Position numbers and translations under genes: made by a program. Shown here one piece after another: positions 7,957-14,480 of a stretch of DNA of 25,642 nt; the first letter of the stretch is position 1; every line of letters starts with the position of its first letter. The notes under the pieces were generated by a model. The model was not told the origin of the DNA. It searched no databases and saw only the letters and a program-made list of their open reading frames with translations. Source of the stretch: a virus; the IMG/VR virus record IMGVR_UViG_3300031598_000022, positions 1 through 25,642 of that record. One strand, 5' to 3'.

Positions 7957-8472
7957 TCACTTCGATTCTGCTACGGTTCCAGGCATATTTGATTGTCTAT
8001 TTGAATGATGATATCGGTCAGATTTTATTGCTGGCATTGCACGTGAACCAAACCAGAAACTGACAACTGCGGCGAACAATCCTTCAGTCTCAGGATCCCA
8101 CACCACATCCATAACAGCGTTTAAGTTTTCGCCATGTTGTACTGCTGAATAAACTAATACCACTTTAACACCTATAAATGTTATGAAAAATGTATAGGTT
8201 ATAAAAGGTCTTACGAATGCTCGTAATGAATTTATAAATCCTGTTTGATGTCCTAGGGAGGTGTCATGATCTAAAAGTACTTTGTGTTCTTCTAACTCTT
8301 TCTTCGCATCAAATAACTTAATATCTAAATCTATGCCCTGTTTTTTCGCCTCAATCTGGAGCTTAAACTCATCCATTTTGTTTGATTGGATTTGTTTATC
8401 TTTGAAAAAATCTATTATACTTGGAACAGTTGAAGTTGCAAAACCTAGTACACTTCCCAATATTGTAAGCAT
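7957..8472 (-). CDS. Holin of the three-TM (GTA holin) type
   Basis: This 171-residue membrane protein probably permeabilises the inner membrane for endolysin release. A hydrophobic N-terminal segment (1-23) is followed by a charged amphipathic helix (24-75), as in the gene-transfer-agent three-TM holin family. The hallmark LRAFVRPFITYTF begins a TM segment at about 86-111, and VVSFWFGSRAM forms a third segment at about 131-147. The family usually shows this R-P-x-x-T-Y and W-F-G-S-R-A pattern. The tail is short, polar and histidine-rich. It is followed by a 109-residue gene and the M15 endolysin. The start lacks a good Shine-Dalgarno. Confidence 0.8.
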   Translation of the reverse strand: MLTILGSVLGFATSTVPSIIDFFKDKQIQSNKMDEFKLQIEAKKQGIDLDIKLFDAKKELEEHKVLLDHDTSLGHQTGFINSLRAFVRPFITYTFFITFIGVKVVLVYSAVQHGENLNAVMDVVWDPETEGLFAAVVSFWFGSRAMPAIKSDRYHHSNRQSNMPGTVAESK

Positions 8473-8498
8473 TTTAATTCACTTTCTGAATACTTTAA

Positions 8499-8585
8499 TT
8501 ATTCACATCCACATTGATCTTCTGCGGTACATGTACAAGGTTCACAAGTACAATTTTCGCATTTACATTCTTCGTTATTACACAT
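8499..8585 (-). CDS. Cysteine-rich mini-protein, metallothionein-like, 28 aa
   Basis: This is a short but convincing ORF with ATG at 8585 and TAA at 8499-8501. AGGAG lies 7 nt before the ATG. Nine of 28 residues are cysteine (2, 7, 9, 12, 14, 17, 19, 25, 27). They are arranged as CxC and CxxC pairs (CKCENCTC, CTC, CGC) with acidic and small residues between. This is the pattern of metallothioneins and other Zn/Cu/Cd-thiolate clusters, so metal binding is the natural inference. The rest has no hydrophobic core, signal or TM segment. It lies between the Hsp20 terminator and the holin gene. The GGAG could pair with CTCC just upstream (8592-8604), a possible translational switch. Confidence 0.7.
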   Translation of the reverse strand: MCNNEECKCENCTCEPCTCTAEDQCGCE

Positions 8586-8633
8586 TTTTTTCTCCTAATG
8601 GGAGGTTTATATTTCTGTAATATTTAGTGAACT

Positions 8634-8664
8634 AAAAGCCCACCAGTATAAAATACTGATGGGC
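8634..8664 (-). terminator. Rho-independent terminator of the Hsp20 gene
   Basis: The minus strand has a stem GCCCAtCAGTAT / ATACTGgTGGGC around a 3-nt loop (8664-8638), with one G-T wobble, followed at once by TTTT. It begins 8 nt after the Hsp20 stop codon. This is a classic intrinsic terminator. Confidence 0.9.
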
Positions 8665-8672
8665 GCATCGAA

Positions 8673-9167
8673 TTAGTTAATCGACTTGAGTTTCTTATCT
8701 CCAATAGGAATTAAACGTGCTCGTTTCTCCTCTGGAATTTGTTTCTCAAGTTCAACGGTTAACATTCCGTTAGTAAGGTTACAACCCTTTACAACAATGT
8801 CATCAGAAAGAGTAAATTTTCTTTCAAATGCTCTACAGGCAATTCCCTTATGAACATAAGATGAGTCTGAAAGTATTTCTGTAGCCATCTCTACACCGGA
8901 ATTGATTTTAGTACGAATTGTAAGGGTTTGTTCTTTCAATTCTACTTCCAAATCATCCTCATTAAAACCAGCAATCGCCATTTCAATGAAAAAGAATTCT
9001 TCTCCAGTTTTTCGGATGTTGTAGGGGGGATATCCTTGATTGTTTGTAACGTGTTGCGTAGAATCTCCAAGCAAACGATCAAACATTGAATCGAACCCTA
9101 TTGAAAATCCTAGAGCTCTTTCGAAATCCCCAAAATTTGCAGGGACATGTGATGCGCGTAGTACCAT
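8673..9167 (-). CDS. hsp20: Small heat-shock protein, Hsp20/IbpA family
   Basis: This 164-residue protein is an ATP-independent holdase that binds partly unfolded proteins. The alpha-crystallin domain covers roughly residues 45-150. It shows PPYNIRKTGEEFFFIEMAIAGF at the start and the IbpA-type segment GIACRAFERKFTLSDDI. The conserved C-terminal beta strand is NLTNGMLTVELEKQIPEE. The length is slightly above IbpA (about 140 aa) because of N- and C-terminal extensions. The start has a perfect GGAGG. Hsp20 genes are common in marine T4-like phages, where a role in virion assembly or host stress has been proposed. It stands alone between two terminators, with no clear promoter in the 25-nt gap upstream. 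Confidence 0.92.
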   Translation of the reverse strand: MVLRASHVPANFGDFERALGFSIGFDSMFDRLLGDSTQHVTNNQGYPPYNIRKTGEEFFFIEMAIAGFNEDDLEVELKEQTLTIRTKINSGVEMATEILSDSSYVHKGIACRAFERKFTLSDDIVVKGCNLTNGMLTVELEKQIPEEKRARLIPIGDKKLKSIN

Positions 9168-9192
9168 TATTCCTCCTTATATAAGCGAGGTT

Positions 9193-9227
9193 AAAAAAAT
9201 TCACCCCTCATACGCAAGAGCGGGTGA
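9193..9227 (-). terminator. Rho-independent terminator between the 54-aa ORF and Hsp20
   Basis: The minus strand has TCACCC + CTC paired with GAG + GGGTGA (9227-9201, one bulged base, 8-nt loop), followed by a T7 run at 9199-9193. It ends transcription from upstream just before the Hsp20 ribosome binding site. A second bulged hairpin lies just upstream (9257-9235). Confidence 0.8.
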
Positions 9228-9256
9228 TAATTACGAGGTTTCCACAATGGACAACC

Positions 9257-9421
9257 TCAGTCGATGAAACCTTCTCCTTTGAAGAAGTGTCCACAACGAT
9301 GCTTAAAAACAATCCAAATTAACTCTAAAAAAGAATCGGCAGTATAATTACCTGAATTTTTTACAACTAATTTAAATTTTGTTTCCATTTCAATTTCTTC
9401 GATTTGCCAATTTGATTTCAT
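9257..9421 (-). CDS. Small hypothetical ORF, 54 aa
   Basis: This ORF runs from ATG 9421 to TGA 9257-9259. The product starts MKSNWQIEEIEMETKFK and contains a helical stretch, SFLELIWIVFKHRCGHFF, that is amphipathic and aromatic-rich. I do not recognise it. The codon choice is like the neighbours (AT-rich), and the translation looks protein-like, so I think it is real. There is no normal Shine-Dalgarno: the ATG follows the 9429-9450 GC-rich hairpin by 7 nt, and that hairpin is itself terminator-like. Expression may therefore depend on readthrough. It is followed by a good terminator at 9193-9227. Confidence 0.5.
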   Translation of the reverse strand: MKSNWQIEEIEMETKFKLVVKNSGNYTADSFLELIWIVFKHRCGHFFKGEGFID

Positions 9422-9424
9422 AAT

Positions 9425-9450
9425 AAAAGAAGGGGGTGAAAACCCCCTTC
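9425..9450 (-). terminator. Strong GC hairpin with T-tract, terminator or attenuator
   Basis: The minus strand has an 8-bp stem GAAGGGGG/CCCCCTTC closed by a 6-nt loop (9450-9429), followed by TTTT-A-TT. It lies only about 30 nt downstream of the predicted start of the 9486-9513 promoter and 7 nt before the 54-aa ORF. It is either an attenuator or the end of transcripts from the upstream gene. Confidence 0.8.
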
Positions 9451-9485
9451 AGTTGTACTTCCATAATATAAAAATCACTTAGTAT

Positions 9486-9513
9486 ATTATAACATACTTT
9501 TTGAAATTGTCAA
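9486..9513 (-). promoter_or_regulatory. Sigma70-type promoter upstream of the 54-aa ORF
   Basis: The minus strand has TTGACA (9513-9508), a 16-bp spacer and TATAAT (9491-9486). It begins 5 bp after the stop of the 72-aa membrane protein gene. Transcription would start near 9479 and meet the hairpin at 9450 almost at once. Confidence 0.85.
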
Positions 9514-9517
9514 GTGA

Positions 9518-9736
9518 CTACTTCTGGTAAATTCCCCAAAGTACCCATATTGCGACTAACCCAACTAAACCTTCACTTCCGAGTGATTTAACTAAGCTGG
9601 TAACTGAACCAACTACATCAAGTCCTAAGAAAGGAACAGCTGCTCCAAAAAGAATTTGCAGTACTACACCAAGTGCTATTAGTGCAAGACCTGCTTCTGT
9701 TAGGCTTTTAATCCAGCCTGTTGCTTTTTCTAACAT
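9518..9736 (-). CDS. Small membrane protein, 72 aa, two TM segments
   Basis: The product starts MLEKATGWIKSLTEAG and has two hydrophobic stretches. One is at about 16-38 (LALIALGVVLQILFGAAVPFL) and the other at about 54-69 (GLVGLVAIWVLWGIY). They are joined by a small polar loop (LDVVGSVTSLVKSLGSEG). It is glycine-rich and strongly hydrophobic, with a lysine C-terminus. It could be a small holin-like, superinfection-exclusion or virion membrane-associated protein; the sequence cannot decide. CGGAG lies 8 nt before the ATG. It is the last gene of the gp62-regA-dut run and is followed by its own promoter/terminator pair. Confidence 0.75.
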   Translation of the reverse strand: MLEKATGWIKSLTEAGLALIALGVVLQILFGAAVPFLGLDVVGSVTSLVKSLGSEGLVGLVAIWVLWGIYQK

Positions 9737-9777
9737 TTTTACTCCGTTATAAATTTAAAGACATTGGTATGTAAAAA

Positions 9778-10389
9778 TTACGTACCAGTTGAACCAAATC
9801 CACCATCTCTATCTGTTTTTTGAGATGGGGCTTCATCAGACTCATCCAATGTATATTTTTCACACCGAACCAGTTCTCCTTGGCATATTCTGTCTCCATT
9901 ATAAATTCTCACGGGTACGTTACTGATATTCGTAACCATTGCAAAAATGGGATCGACATAATCGCTGTCAATAATTCCCTCACAATTTGCGAGATAAACT
10001 CCCTGTTTAAATGCCAGACCAGACCTTGAATGTAATCGAACTGAAAACCCTACTGGAATATCTGCGATAAGTCCGGTAGGAATCAACATTCTTTCCATAT
10101 TATTGAGCTGTATAAAAGTATTACTATTATTTATATCAAAAGCAATTCGCCGTGGTACTGATTTAGTAGAAATTGCTTGATAATATTGTATTTCTCCACC
10201 TTCAATTAAATTTGCATAGAAATCGAAACATGCAGATTCTCTTGTAGCAAATGTTGGTAATTGTACTTTATCGTTTAATTTGAAGAATTTTAATTTTTCT
10301 TCATTCATTGGTGATTTAGATAATGAAGTTTTATTACCTGTTGGTGGCTTAAGAATTTCCACCGGCTTCTCTGTTTTCGCTTTTTTCAT
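9778..10389 (-). CDS. dut: dUTP diphosphatase (dUTPase), trimeric type
   Basis: This enzyme hydrolyses dUTP to dUMP and pyrophosphate, keeping uracil out of phage DNA. All five motifs of trimeric dUTPase are visible in the 203-residue protein: motif 1 ACFDFYA (53-59), motif 2 RSGLAF (122-127), motif 3 EGIIDSDYVDPI (about 137-148, catalytic Asp141 region), motif 4 NGDRICQ and the glycine-rich arm motif 5 RDGGFGSTG near the C-terminus. It is longer than the usual ~150 aa because of a 45-residue basic N-terminal extension and an insert after motif 1 (about 62-100). The ATG at 10389 overlaps regA by 41 nt; an internal ATG at 10308 lacks a Shine-Dalgarno. Confidence 0.93.
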   Translation of the reverse strand: MKKAKTEKPVEILKPPTGNKTSLSKSPMNEEKLKFFKLNDKVQLPTFATRESACFDFYANLIEGGEIQYYQAISTKSVPRRIAFDINNSNTFIQLNNMERMLIPTGLIADIPVGFSVRLHSRSGLAFKQGVYLANCEGIIDSDYVDPIFAMVTNISNVPVRIYNGDRICQGELVRCEKYTLDESDEAPSQKTDRDGGFGSTGT

Positions 10390-10789
10390 AATTTACTTTT
10401 TTATTTCCTATATTATATTTTGCTGTTAATGTCCATTCATCTTTTTCTTTATATGAAAGAATTTTTAATTGATTTAATGGAACAACTAATGTAGCTGTTT
10501 GATCAGAATTTACTAATTTTATAAGACTCCATTCAACTAATAAATTTGATATTGTATTTCTTCTCGCTTGATCATTTTCTGAAAAATCTGTAGGTTTACC
10601 ATCTAATATAAACAATTCTTTAAAATGAACGATAAAATATCGCCCCTGTTTATGTAATATATGACAAGATTGAAATAATGTCTTGTCCTTTCTTGATGCA
10701 ACCCCAATTCTTGTAAGTGTTTCTCTAATCTTTAAAAAGTCATCTGGTTCTGCTAGAGTACATTCTACCATCTCATCGATGTTTGCCAT
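10349..10789 (-). CDS. regA: RegA translational repressor
   Basis: This homologue of T4 RegA binds early mRNAs around start codons and blocks ribosome binding. The core from residue ~8 matches the family closely: PDDFLKIRETLTRIG, SCHILHKQGRYFIVHFKE and ILSYKEKDEW, ending near KYNIGN. T4 RegA has 122 residues and this has 146; the extra part is a charged C-terminal tail (KKVNYEKSENREAGGNS) that overlaps dut. I chose ATG 10789 because GGAGA lies 6 nt upstream; an ATG at 10846 would reach deep into gp62. It overlaps gp62 by 17 nt, so the T4 order 62-regA is kept. It probably regulates clamp, clamp-loader and other early genes here. Confidence 0.93.
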   Translation of the reverse strand: MANIDEMVECTLAEPDDFLKIRETLTRIGVASRKDKTLFQSCHILHKQGRYFIVHFKELFILDGKPTDFSENDQARRNTISNLLVEWSLIKLVNSDQTATLVVPLNQLKILSYKEKDEWTLTAKYNIGNKKVNYEKSENREAGGNS

Positions 10790-11186
10790 TATTATTCTCC
10801 ATTCCACCTTTTGCAAGTTTATTCGAAATCTCTTTGATATCCTCACTAGTAAGGATTTCTAGAGCATTCTTTGCTTTTTCATTACCGAAACCAAAATACT
10901 CTTTGACTAGTTCTAGATTATCAATTTTGTCTGGTTTCAACCATTTAGACCATCTTTTTCGTGGTCTAATGTTATTTAGTAAATAGTCGAATTGGAGTTT
11001 ATTATCAAGAAAATGTAACCTATTCATTTCATTGACTTGTATGACTGTATCTTGAAAAAAGCTGAACCCACGATTGATAAGAAAAGGAATATAATCCTTT
11101 TCCGTCATAGGATCACCATCATTCATGATATTTTTATGATCATTAATGGACTTTATAAATTCAAATGGACCTATTTTATTTTTCAT
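10773..11186 (-). CDS. 62: Clamp-loader small subunit, gp62-like
   Basis: This 137-residue protein is the non-ATPase subunit of the T4-type clamp loader, which with gp44 opens the gp45 ring. The assignment rests on the sequence pattern common to small clamp-loader subunits of T4-like marine phages: EKDYIPFLINRGFSFFQDTV, a LDNKLQFDYLLNNIRPRKRWSKW segment (seen in shorter pieces), and a C-terminal acidic helix (LTSEDIKEI). It also rests on its place before regA. It is shorter than T4 gp62 (187 aa). In T4 it directly follows gp44; here about 6.4 kb of other genes lie between. It has its own promoter at 11193-11220. Confidence 0.85.
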   Translation of the reverse strand: MKNKIGPFEFIKSINDHKNIMNDGDPMTEKDYIPFLINRGFSFFQDTVIQVNEMNRLHFLDNKLQFDYLLNNIRPRKRWSKWLKPDKIDNLELVKEYFGFGNEKAKNALEILTSEDIKEISNKLAKGGMENNNGKHR

Positions 11187-11192
11187 ATCTCT

Positions 11193-11220
11193 ATAATATC
11201 ATACTTTTTGTATTTGTCAA
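11193..11220 (-). promoter_or_regulatory. Sigma70-type promoter for gp62-regA-dut
   Basis: The minus strand has TTGACA (11220-11215), a 16-bp spacer and TATTAT (11198-11193), 9 bp after the stop of the DUF262-HNH gene. It lets gp62 be expressed independently of the gp45-gp44 operon, from which it has been separated. Confidence 0.8.
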
Positions 11221-11229
11221 GATGTATGC

Positions 11230-12921
11230 TTAACCCAATGATCTATTATGCTCTTTGAGTGTGGGAGTTAAATTTGATAATTCTGTTTCTCCACCATATT
11301 CTACTTTTTTCATGTGGTGTGTTTCTGTATCTGAAGAAAAGGCTTGCCGTGGAGTTAGTTTTTCACCTCCGATACCATCTATAAAATCTGATGTAACTAG
11401 TGCGTCTCTTTTTTGATTTTTAGAAACTGCTCCACTATCCACCTTTAAAACAATAATATTTCTATCTAAGTAATCCTGTAATCTTTCATCCAATTTTGCT
11501 TTTAGATATCTTATTCTTGTTTTCATATAAGAGATTTTGTTATTTCTGTATGTAGCAGAATAGCTATCATCATTTTTTGTATATTCATGTACCCCATAAT
11601 CATCTATACTATATTTTCTTCCCGCAAAGTTCCCTGACAGCTTCTTCATTTTCTTTTGTGTACACTTTGAAGATTGAAAGTTTGAAACTGGTCCAAAATA
11701 GGCATCTTCAAAATTAGACATCCTTGCTGCTTCATCTTCAATAAAATCATTAATCCAAATTCTTTTATCTAAAATTTTATACTTATCGAATTGATTCTCT
11801 CTTGAAAGTTTATTCCCATAAGTAATACATTTCATAAGAAGACAATAACTCTTAAGAACATTAAGACCTGAAAGAGTATTTAAATTATCCAAAGGTTTTT
11901 TATTAGTGAATCCATAACCTAATATTTTAGCAAAATCAGAGAGCCATTTTTTTACATTAACAAAATGACTTTTAGGTGGTATTCTTTCTTTGTTAAACTC
12001 TCCTGAATATGTTTCTAAATCTTTATCCTCAGGCCACTCTTTGTGATCAGGCGCAGTAAATAAACACAATTCCATTAAAAATCTACGATCTCCATATATT
12101 TCAATACCGTATGTGTTTCCAGTAAACAGTTTAGGATTAAAACGAAACATCGCCTTTATAGCAGGATCATTTAATATTGTCATCATTCTCGCTTTTAATA
12201 AAGAAGGACCTAAATAAACCTTTTGAAAAAAACTCCACGGATCAGTAGAATTTACACCAATTACCATTTGCTTATAAATTTCAAATGTGCCTTCATTTGA
12301 GATGGCACAGCAAACTTTAACGTTTTTAATATCTTGTTTAACGAGCTCCGGTAAATCTTTAAACAAATAATTTTTCCCCGCTTCCATTCTGAAAAATTCT
12401 AAATCTGTCTCTTTATCGTTCCATTTTCTAACTTCTTTCATGTTTAATGGAAATTTATTTTCAAAAAATTTCGTTATTGGTTGATCAATTCTTGATTGTC
12501 CATCAAGATTTAGATAAGCAACTTTTCCTTGTTCTTCGGCTTCATCCTTAATTTTTTGAAATTCTTCTTTGACTTCTTGAAATCCTTGTGCACGTTCTGG
12601 TTCACTTTCCTTACAGTTTTCAATTTCATTATTACAATGGTTAATAAGACTATCAACCTTAACAACAATATAATGATGTAGCGTATGACCACCACAAAGT
12701 AAGGTTTCCCATGTTGATTGATTTCGTGGAATTGTCCATTTACTTATTTGAATTAATCTTTGTAAATTTTCACTACTAGATACCAATGTATGCTTTGAAT
12801 GTTTTCCTGTCCACATTGTATACAGATCCCAAAGGGTAGCAAACTCAAGTTCAAAATTTACATCAAGTTTACGTACTATTGCTTCAACTTCACGTTTTTC
12901 TTTGCGTTTTTCACTTTGCAT
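11230..12921 (-). CDS. DUF262-HNH nuclease-like protein (GmrSD/SspE-like architecture)
   Basis: In this 563-residue protein the N-terminal half contains YLNLDGQSRID (136-146), the (D)GQ-x-R signature of DUF262 (ParB-like NTPase/GmrS domain). The C-terminus ends in an HNH-type nuclease motif: HH at 535-536, Asn550 (GGETELSNL) and Asn559 (EHNRSLG). DUF262 plus HNH/DUF1524 is the layout of type IV GmrSD enzymes, which cut modified DNA, and of SspE, which acts with DNA phosphorothioation. The central part is novel to me. It has its own strong promoter (12961-12989) and a GAGAG ribosome site. It may attack rival phage or host DNA, with self-DNA spared by modification, or act as a mobile-type nuclease. 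The fold call is good; the role is open. Confidence 0.75.
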   Translation of the reverse strand: MQSEKRKEKREVEAIVRKLDVNFELEFATLWDLYTMWTGKHSKHTLVSSSENLQRLIQISKWTIPRNQSTWETLLCGGHTLHHYIVVKVDSLINHCNNEIENCKESEPERAQGFQEVKEEFQKIKDEAEEQGKVAYLNLDGQSRIDQPITKFFENKFPLNMKEVRKWNDKETDLEFFRMEAGKNYLFKDLPELVKQDIKNVKVCCAISNEGTFEIYKQMVIGVNSTDPWSFFQKVYLGPSLLKARMMTILNDPAIKAMFRFNPKLFTGNTYGIEIYGDRRFLMELCLFTAPDHKEWPEDKDLETYSGEFNKERIPPKSHFVNVKKWLSDFAKILGYGFTNKKPLDNLNTLSGLNVLKSYCLLMKCITYGNKLSRENQFDKYKILDKRIWINDFIEDEAARMSNFEDAYFGPVSNFQSSKCTQKKMKKLSGNFAGRKYSIDDYGVHEYTKNDDSYSATYRNNKISYMKTRIRYLKAKLDERLQDYLDRNIIVLKVDSGAVSKNQKRDALVTSDFIDGIGGEKLTPRQAFSSDTETHHMKKVEYGGETELSNLTPTLKEHNRSLG

Positions 12922-12960
12922 AATTTCTCTCGTTAGTTAATTTCTCATTGTTACAGTACC

Positions 12961-12989
12961 ATTATAACACAACTGGGTCAGGAAGTCAA
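12961..12989 (-). promoter_or_regulatory. Sigma70-type promoter of the DUF262-HNH gene
   Basis: The minus strand has TTGACT (12989-12984), a 17-bp spacer and TATAAT (12966-12961). Its -35 and spacer are nearly all within a 28-bp block repeated exactly at 25485-25512. Confidence 0.85.
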
Positions 12990-12995
12990 GTGTTT
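12968..12995 (-). repeat. 28-bp direct repeat, copy 1 (promoter block)
   Basis: Positions 12968-12995 and 25485-25512 are identical over 28 bases and in the same orientation. The block carries the -35 element TTGACT and almost the whole spacer, including GACCCAGTTGTG. Such identity outside genes suggests a copied or recombining promoter cassette. Confidence 0.9.
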
Positions 12996-13017
12996 TTTGC
13001 ATTTTGAGAGCGTGCCG

Positions 13018-13034
13018 CCGGAACGACACTCCGG
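13018..13034. other. GC-rich hairpin in the asnB-DUF262 gap
   Basis: CCGGA/TCCGG with a 7-nt loop lies in an unusually GC-rich stretch (13006-13040) of an AT-rich genome. It lies between the asparagine-synthase stop and the promoter of the next gene. No T-run follows on the minus strand, so it is at best a factor-dependent terminator or RNA end-protection structure. Confidence 0.4.
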
Positions 13035-13046
13035 GCTCCCAAATTT

Positions 13047-14480
13047 TCATCCGAAAAAACTCTCTAATGGATTTCTTTGTCCATAATGTGACAAATAAGA
13101 TTCTTTGATTCGTTCTTTATGATTCTTGAGGTAGATAGTATGACAACCATCTTGAAAAGTTTTCTTTGGTCTGAATAAAAGTTCATCTGAAACTTTACCC
13201 GAAAAGGCTTTTCTCAACATTGGTTTCCACATCGGACCATCTTCTTTGTATTTTGGTGGTATTCTCAAACAAAACTCAACCAAATCTTTGTGTAGAAATG
13301 GTGTTCTTAATTCAACTGTTCCACCATACATCATTGCTTTATTGGTACGTATTAAATTATTCTTATGAAGATTCATTACTAATTTATATCTTTCTTTAAT
13401 GTAATCTTTGTCCTTATAGTTCCACGCAAATACATGACCATAAGATGCAAACAATTCATCACTACCCTCTCCACCAAAAACGACCTTAAATCCTTCTTCA
13501 CGAATTCTCTTAGCAAGTGCTAATTGAGCAACTGCCGGTGAAACTTGTGTCCAATTATAATCTTCGACTGCATAGACTGCTTCACTCATATTTTGTTCAA
13601 CCCATTCTTCATCAATAATTACTTCATGAAGTGGAACACCTATTTCTTTACTTGCCATTCGGGCATAATACAAATCATCTTTCTTACCAGTATCACCGAC
13701 ACTCACTACAAAAGCCTGTAGGTCTGGAATTTTTTGTTTAAGTAGATACGTGATGATTGTGGAATCTACACCACCAGATAAAATTGTACATACTGGTACA
13801 TCGCTTATCAATTCATTCGATACACCTTCAGTTAACAAATCTCTAATGCCATCTATTACTTCTCTTTCTTCCATTTCTTCAATATCAGTTATGGCAGGAA
13901 ACTCGTAAAATTTTGTTTTTTCTAAATTTCCTGTTTCATAATCAAATATGTAATAACAGCCTGGGTCTGCTAACATAACATCAGAGGCGTTGATATTTAA
14001 TGATTTTGTAATTGTCTTTAGTTCACTTGCAACCACAATTTCTTTACCCTTCTTAAAAAAATACAAAGGGATTCTACCTATAAAATCTCTGGCAAAAGTA
14101 AGTTTCTTCTTTTCTTCATCCAAGACCGCAAATCCAAACATGCCATCAAGAGTTTTAATACAATCTTCTTGATCTAAATGAAACATATTCAGTAGTAATT
14201 CAGTATCACTTCCTGTATGTAGATCAAATTTAGATTTGTGTGAATCCATACTTCGCCATAGTTCACCATTGTAAACTAATGTGTATGGTTTTTTAAACAT
14301 TGGTTGCTTTGATTCTTCATTTAACCCCTGAATCGAAAGTCTATTATGACCCAACCAAAAATTAGTTTTTTCATTATATTCAATACCCTTACTATCTGTA
14401 CCACGATGATCTATAAGTTTTAGAGCATCGACAAACTGTTTTTCAGATGTAAAAATATTTCCAGTAATAAACCCACACAT
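13047..14480 (-). CDS. Asparagine-synthase-type glutamine amidotransferase
   Basis: This 477-residue protein has the AsnB fold: an N-terminal class II glutaminase domain joined to an ATP-PPi synthetase domain that turns a carboxylate into an amide. The catalytic Cys2 follows Met1 directly. Supporting glutaminase residues are present: Arg26 in DHRG, NGELW at 71-75 and GSDTE at 90-94. The synthetase P-loop is SGGVDS (235-240), and GGEGSDELF (336-344) and VELRTPF follow. It is shorter than E. coli AsnB (554 aa) but intact. GGAG lies 7 nt before the ATG. The start shares one base with the stop of the dehydrogenase-like gene. Family members amidate aspartate but also other small molecules, so the substrate here is unknown; the location favours DNA or nucleotide chemistry. 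Confidence 0.93.
   Translation of the reverse strand: MCGFITGNIFTSEKQFVDALKLIDHRGTDSKGIEYNEKTNFWLGHNRLSIQGLNEESKQPMFKKPYTLVYNGELWRSMDSHKSKFDLHTGSDTELLLNMFHLDQEDCIKTLDGMFGFAVLDEEKKKLTFARDFIGRIPLYFFKKGKEIVVASELKTITKSLNINASDVMLADPGCYYIFDYETGNLEKTKFYEFPAITDIEEMEEREVIDGIRDLLTEGVSNELISDVPVCTILSGGVDSTIITYLLKQKIPDLQAFVVSVGDTGKKDDLYYARMASKEIGVPLHEVIIDEEWVEQNMSEAVYAVEDYNWTQVSPAVAQLALAKRIREEGFKVVFGGEGSDELFASYGHVFAWNYKDKDYIKERYKLVMNLHKNNLIRTNKAMMYGGTVELRTPFLHKDLVEFCLRIPPKYKEDGPMWKPMLRKAFSGKVSDELLFRPKKTFQDGCHTIYLKNHKERIKESYLSHYGQRNPLESFFG

Noticed and set aside
8282-8620. 112-aa plus-strand ORF
   Set aside because: It runs antisense to the holin gene and the cysteine mini-protein; those have better support.
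9393-9464. 24-aa ORF running through the 9425-9450 hairpin
   Set aside because: It has no Shine-Dalgarno and would be read through a terminator stem; there is no support beyond an open frame.
12937-13050. 37-aa ORF starting in an ATGA overlap with the asparagine-synthase stop
   Set aside because: It uses GC-rich codons unlike the genome, covers a hairpin and the entire promoter of the next gene, and has no ribosome site. It is more likely chance, though not excluded.
13047-14480. Simple asparagine supply for phage proteins
   Set aside because: It is possible, but tight coupling with a DNA methyltransferase-like gene, a PLP enzyme and the clamp loader makes nucleotide or DNA chemistry a better working idea; it is not disproved.
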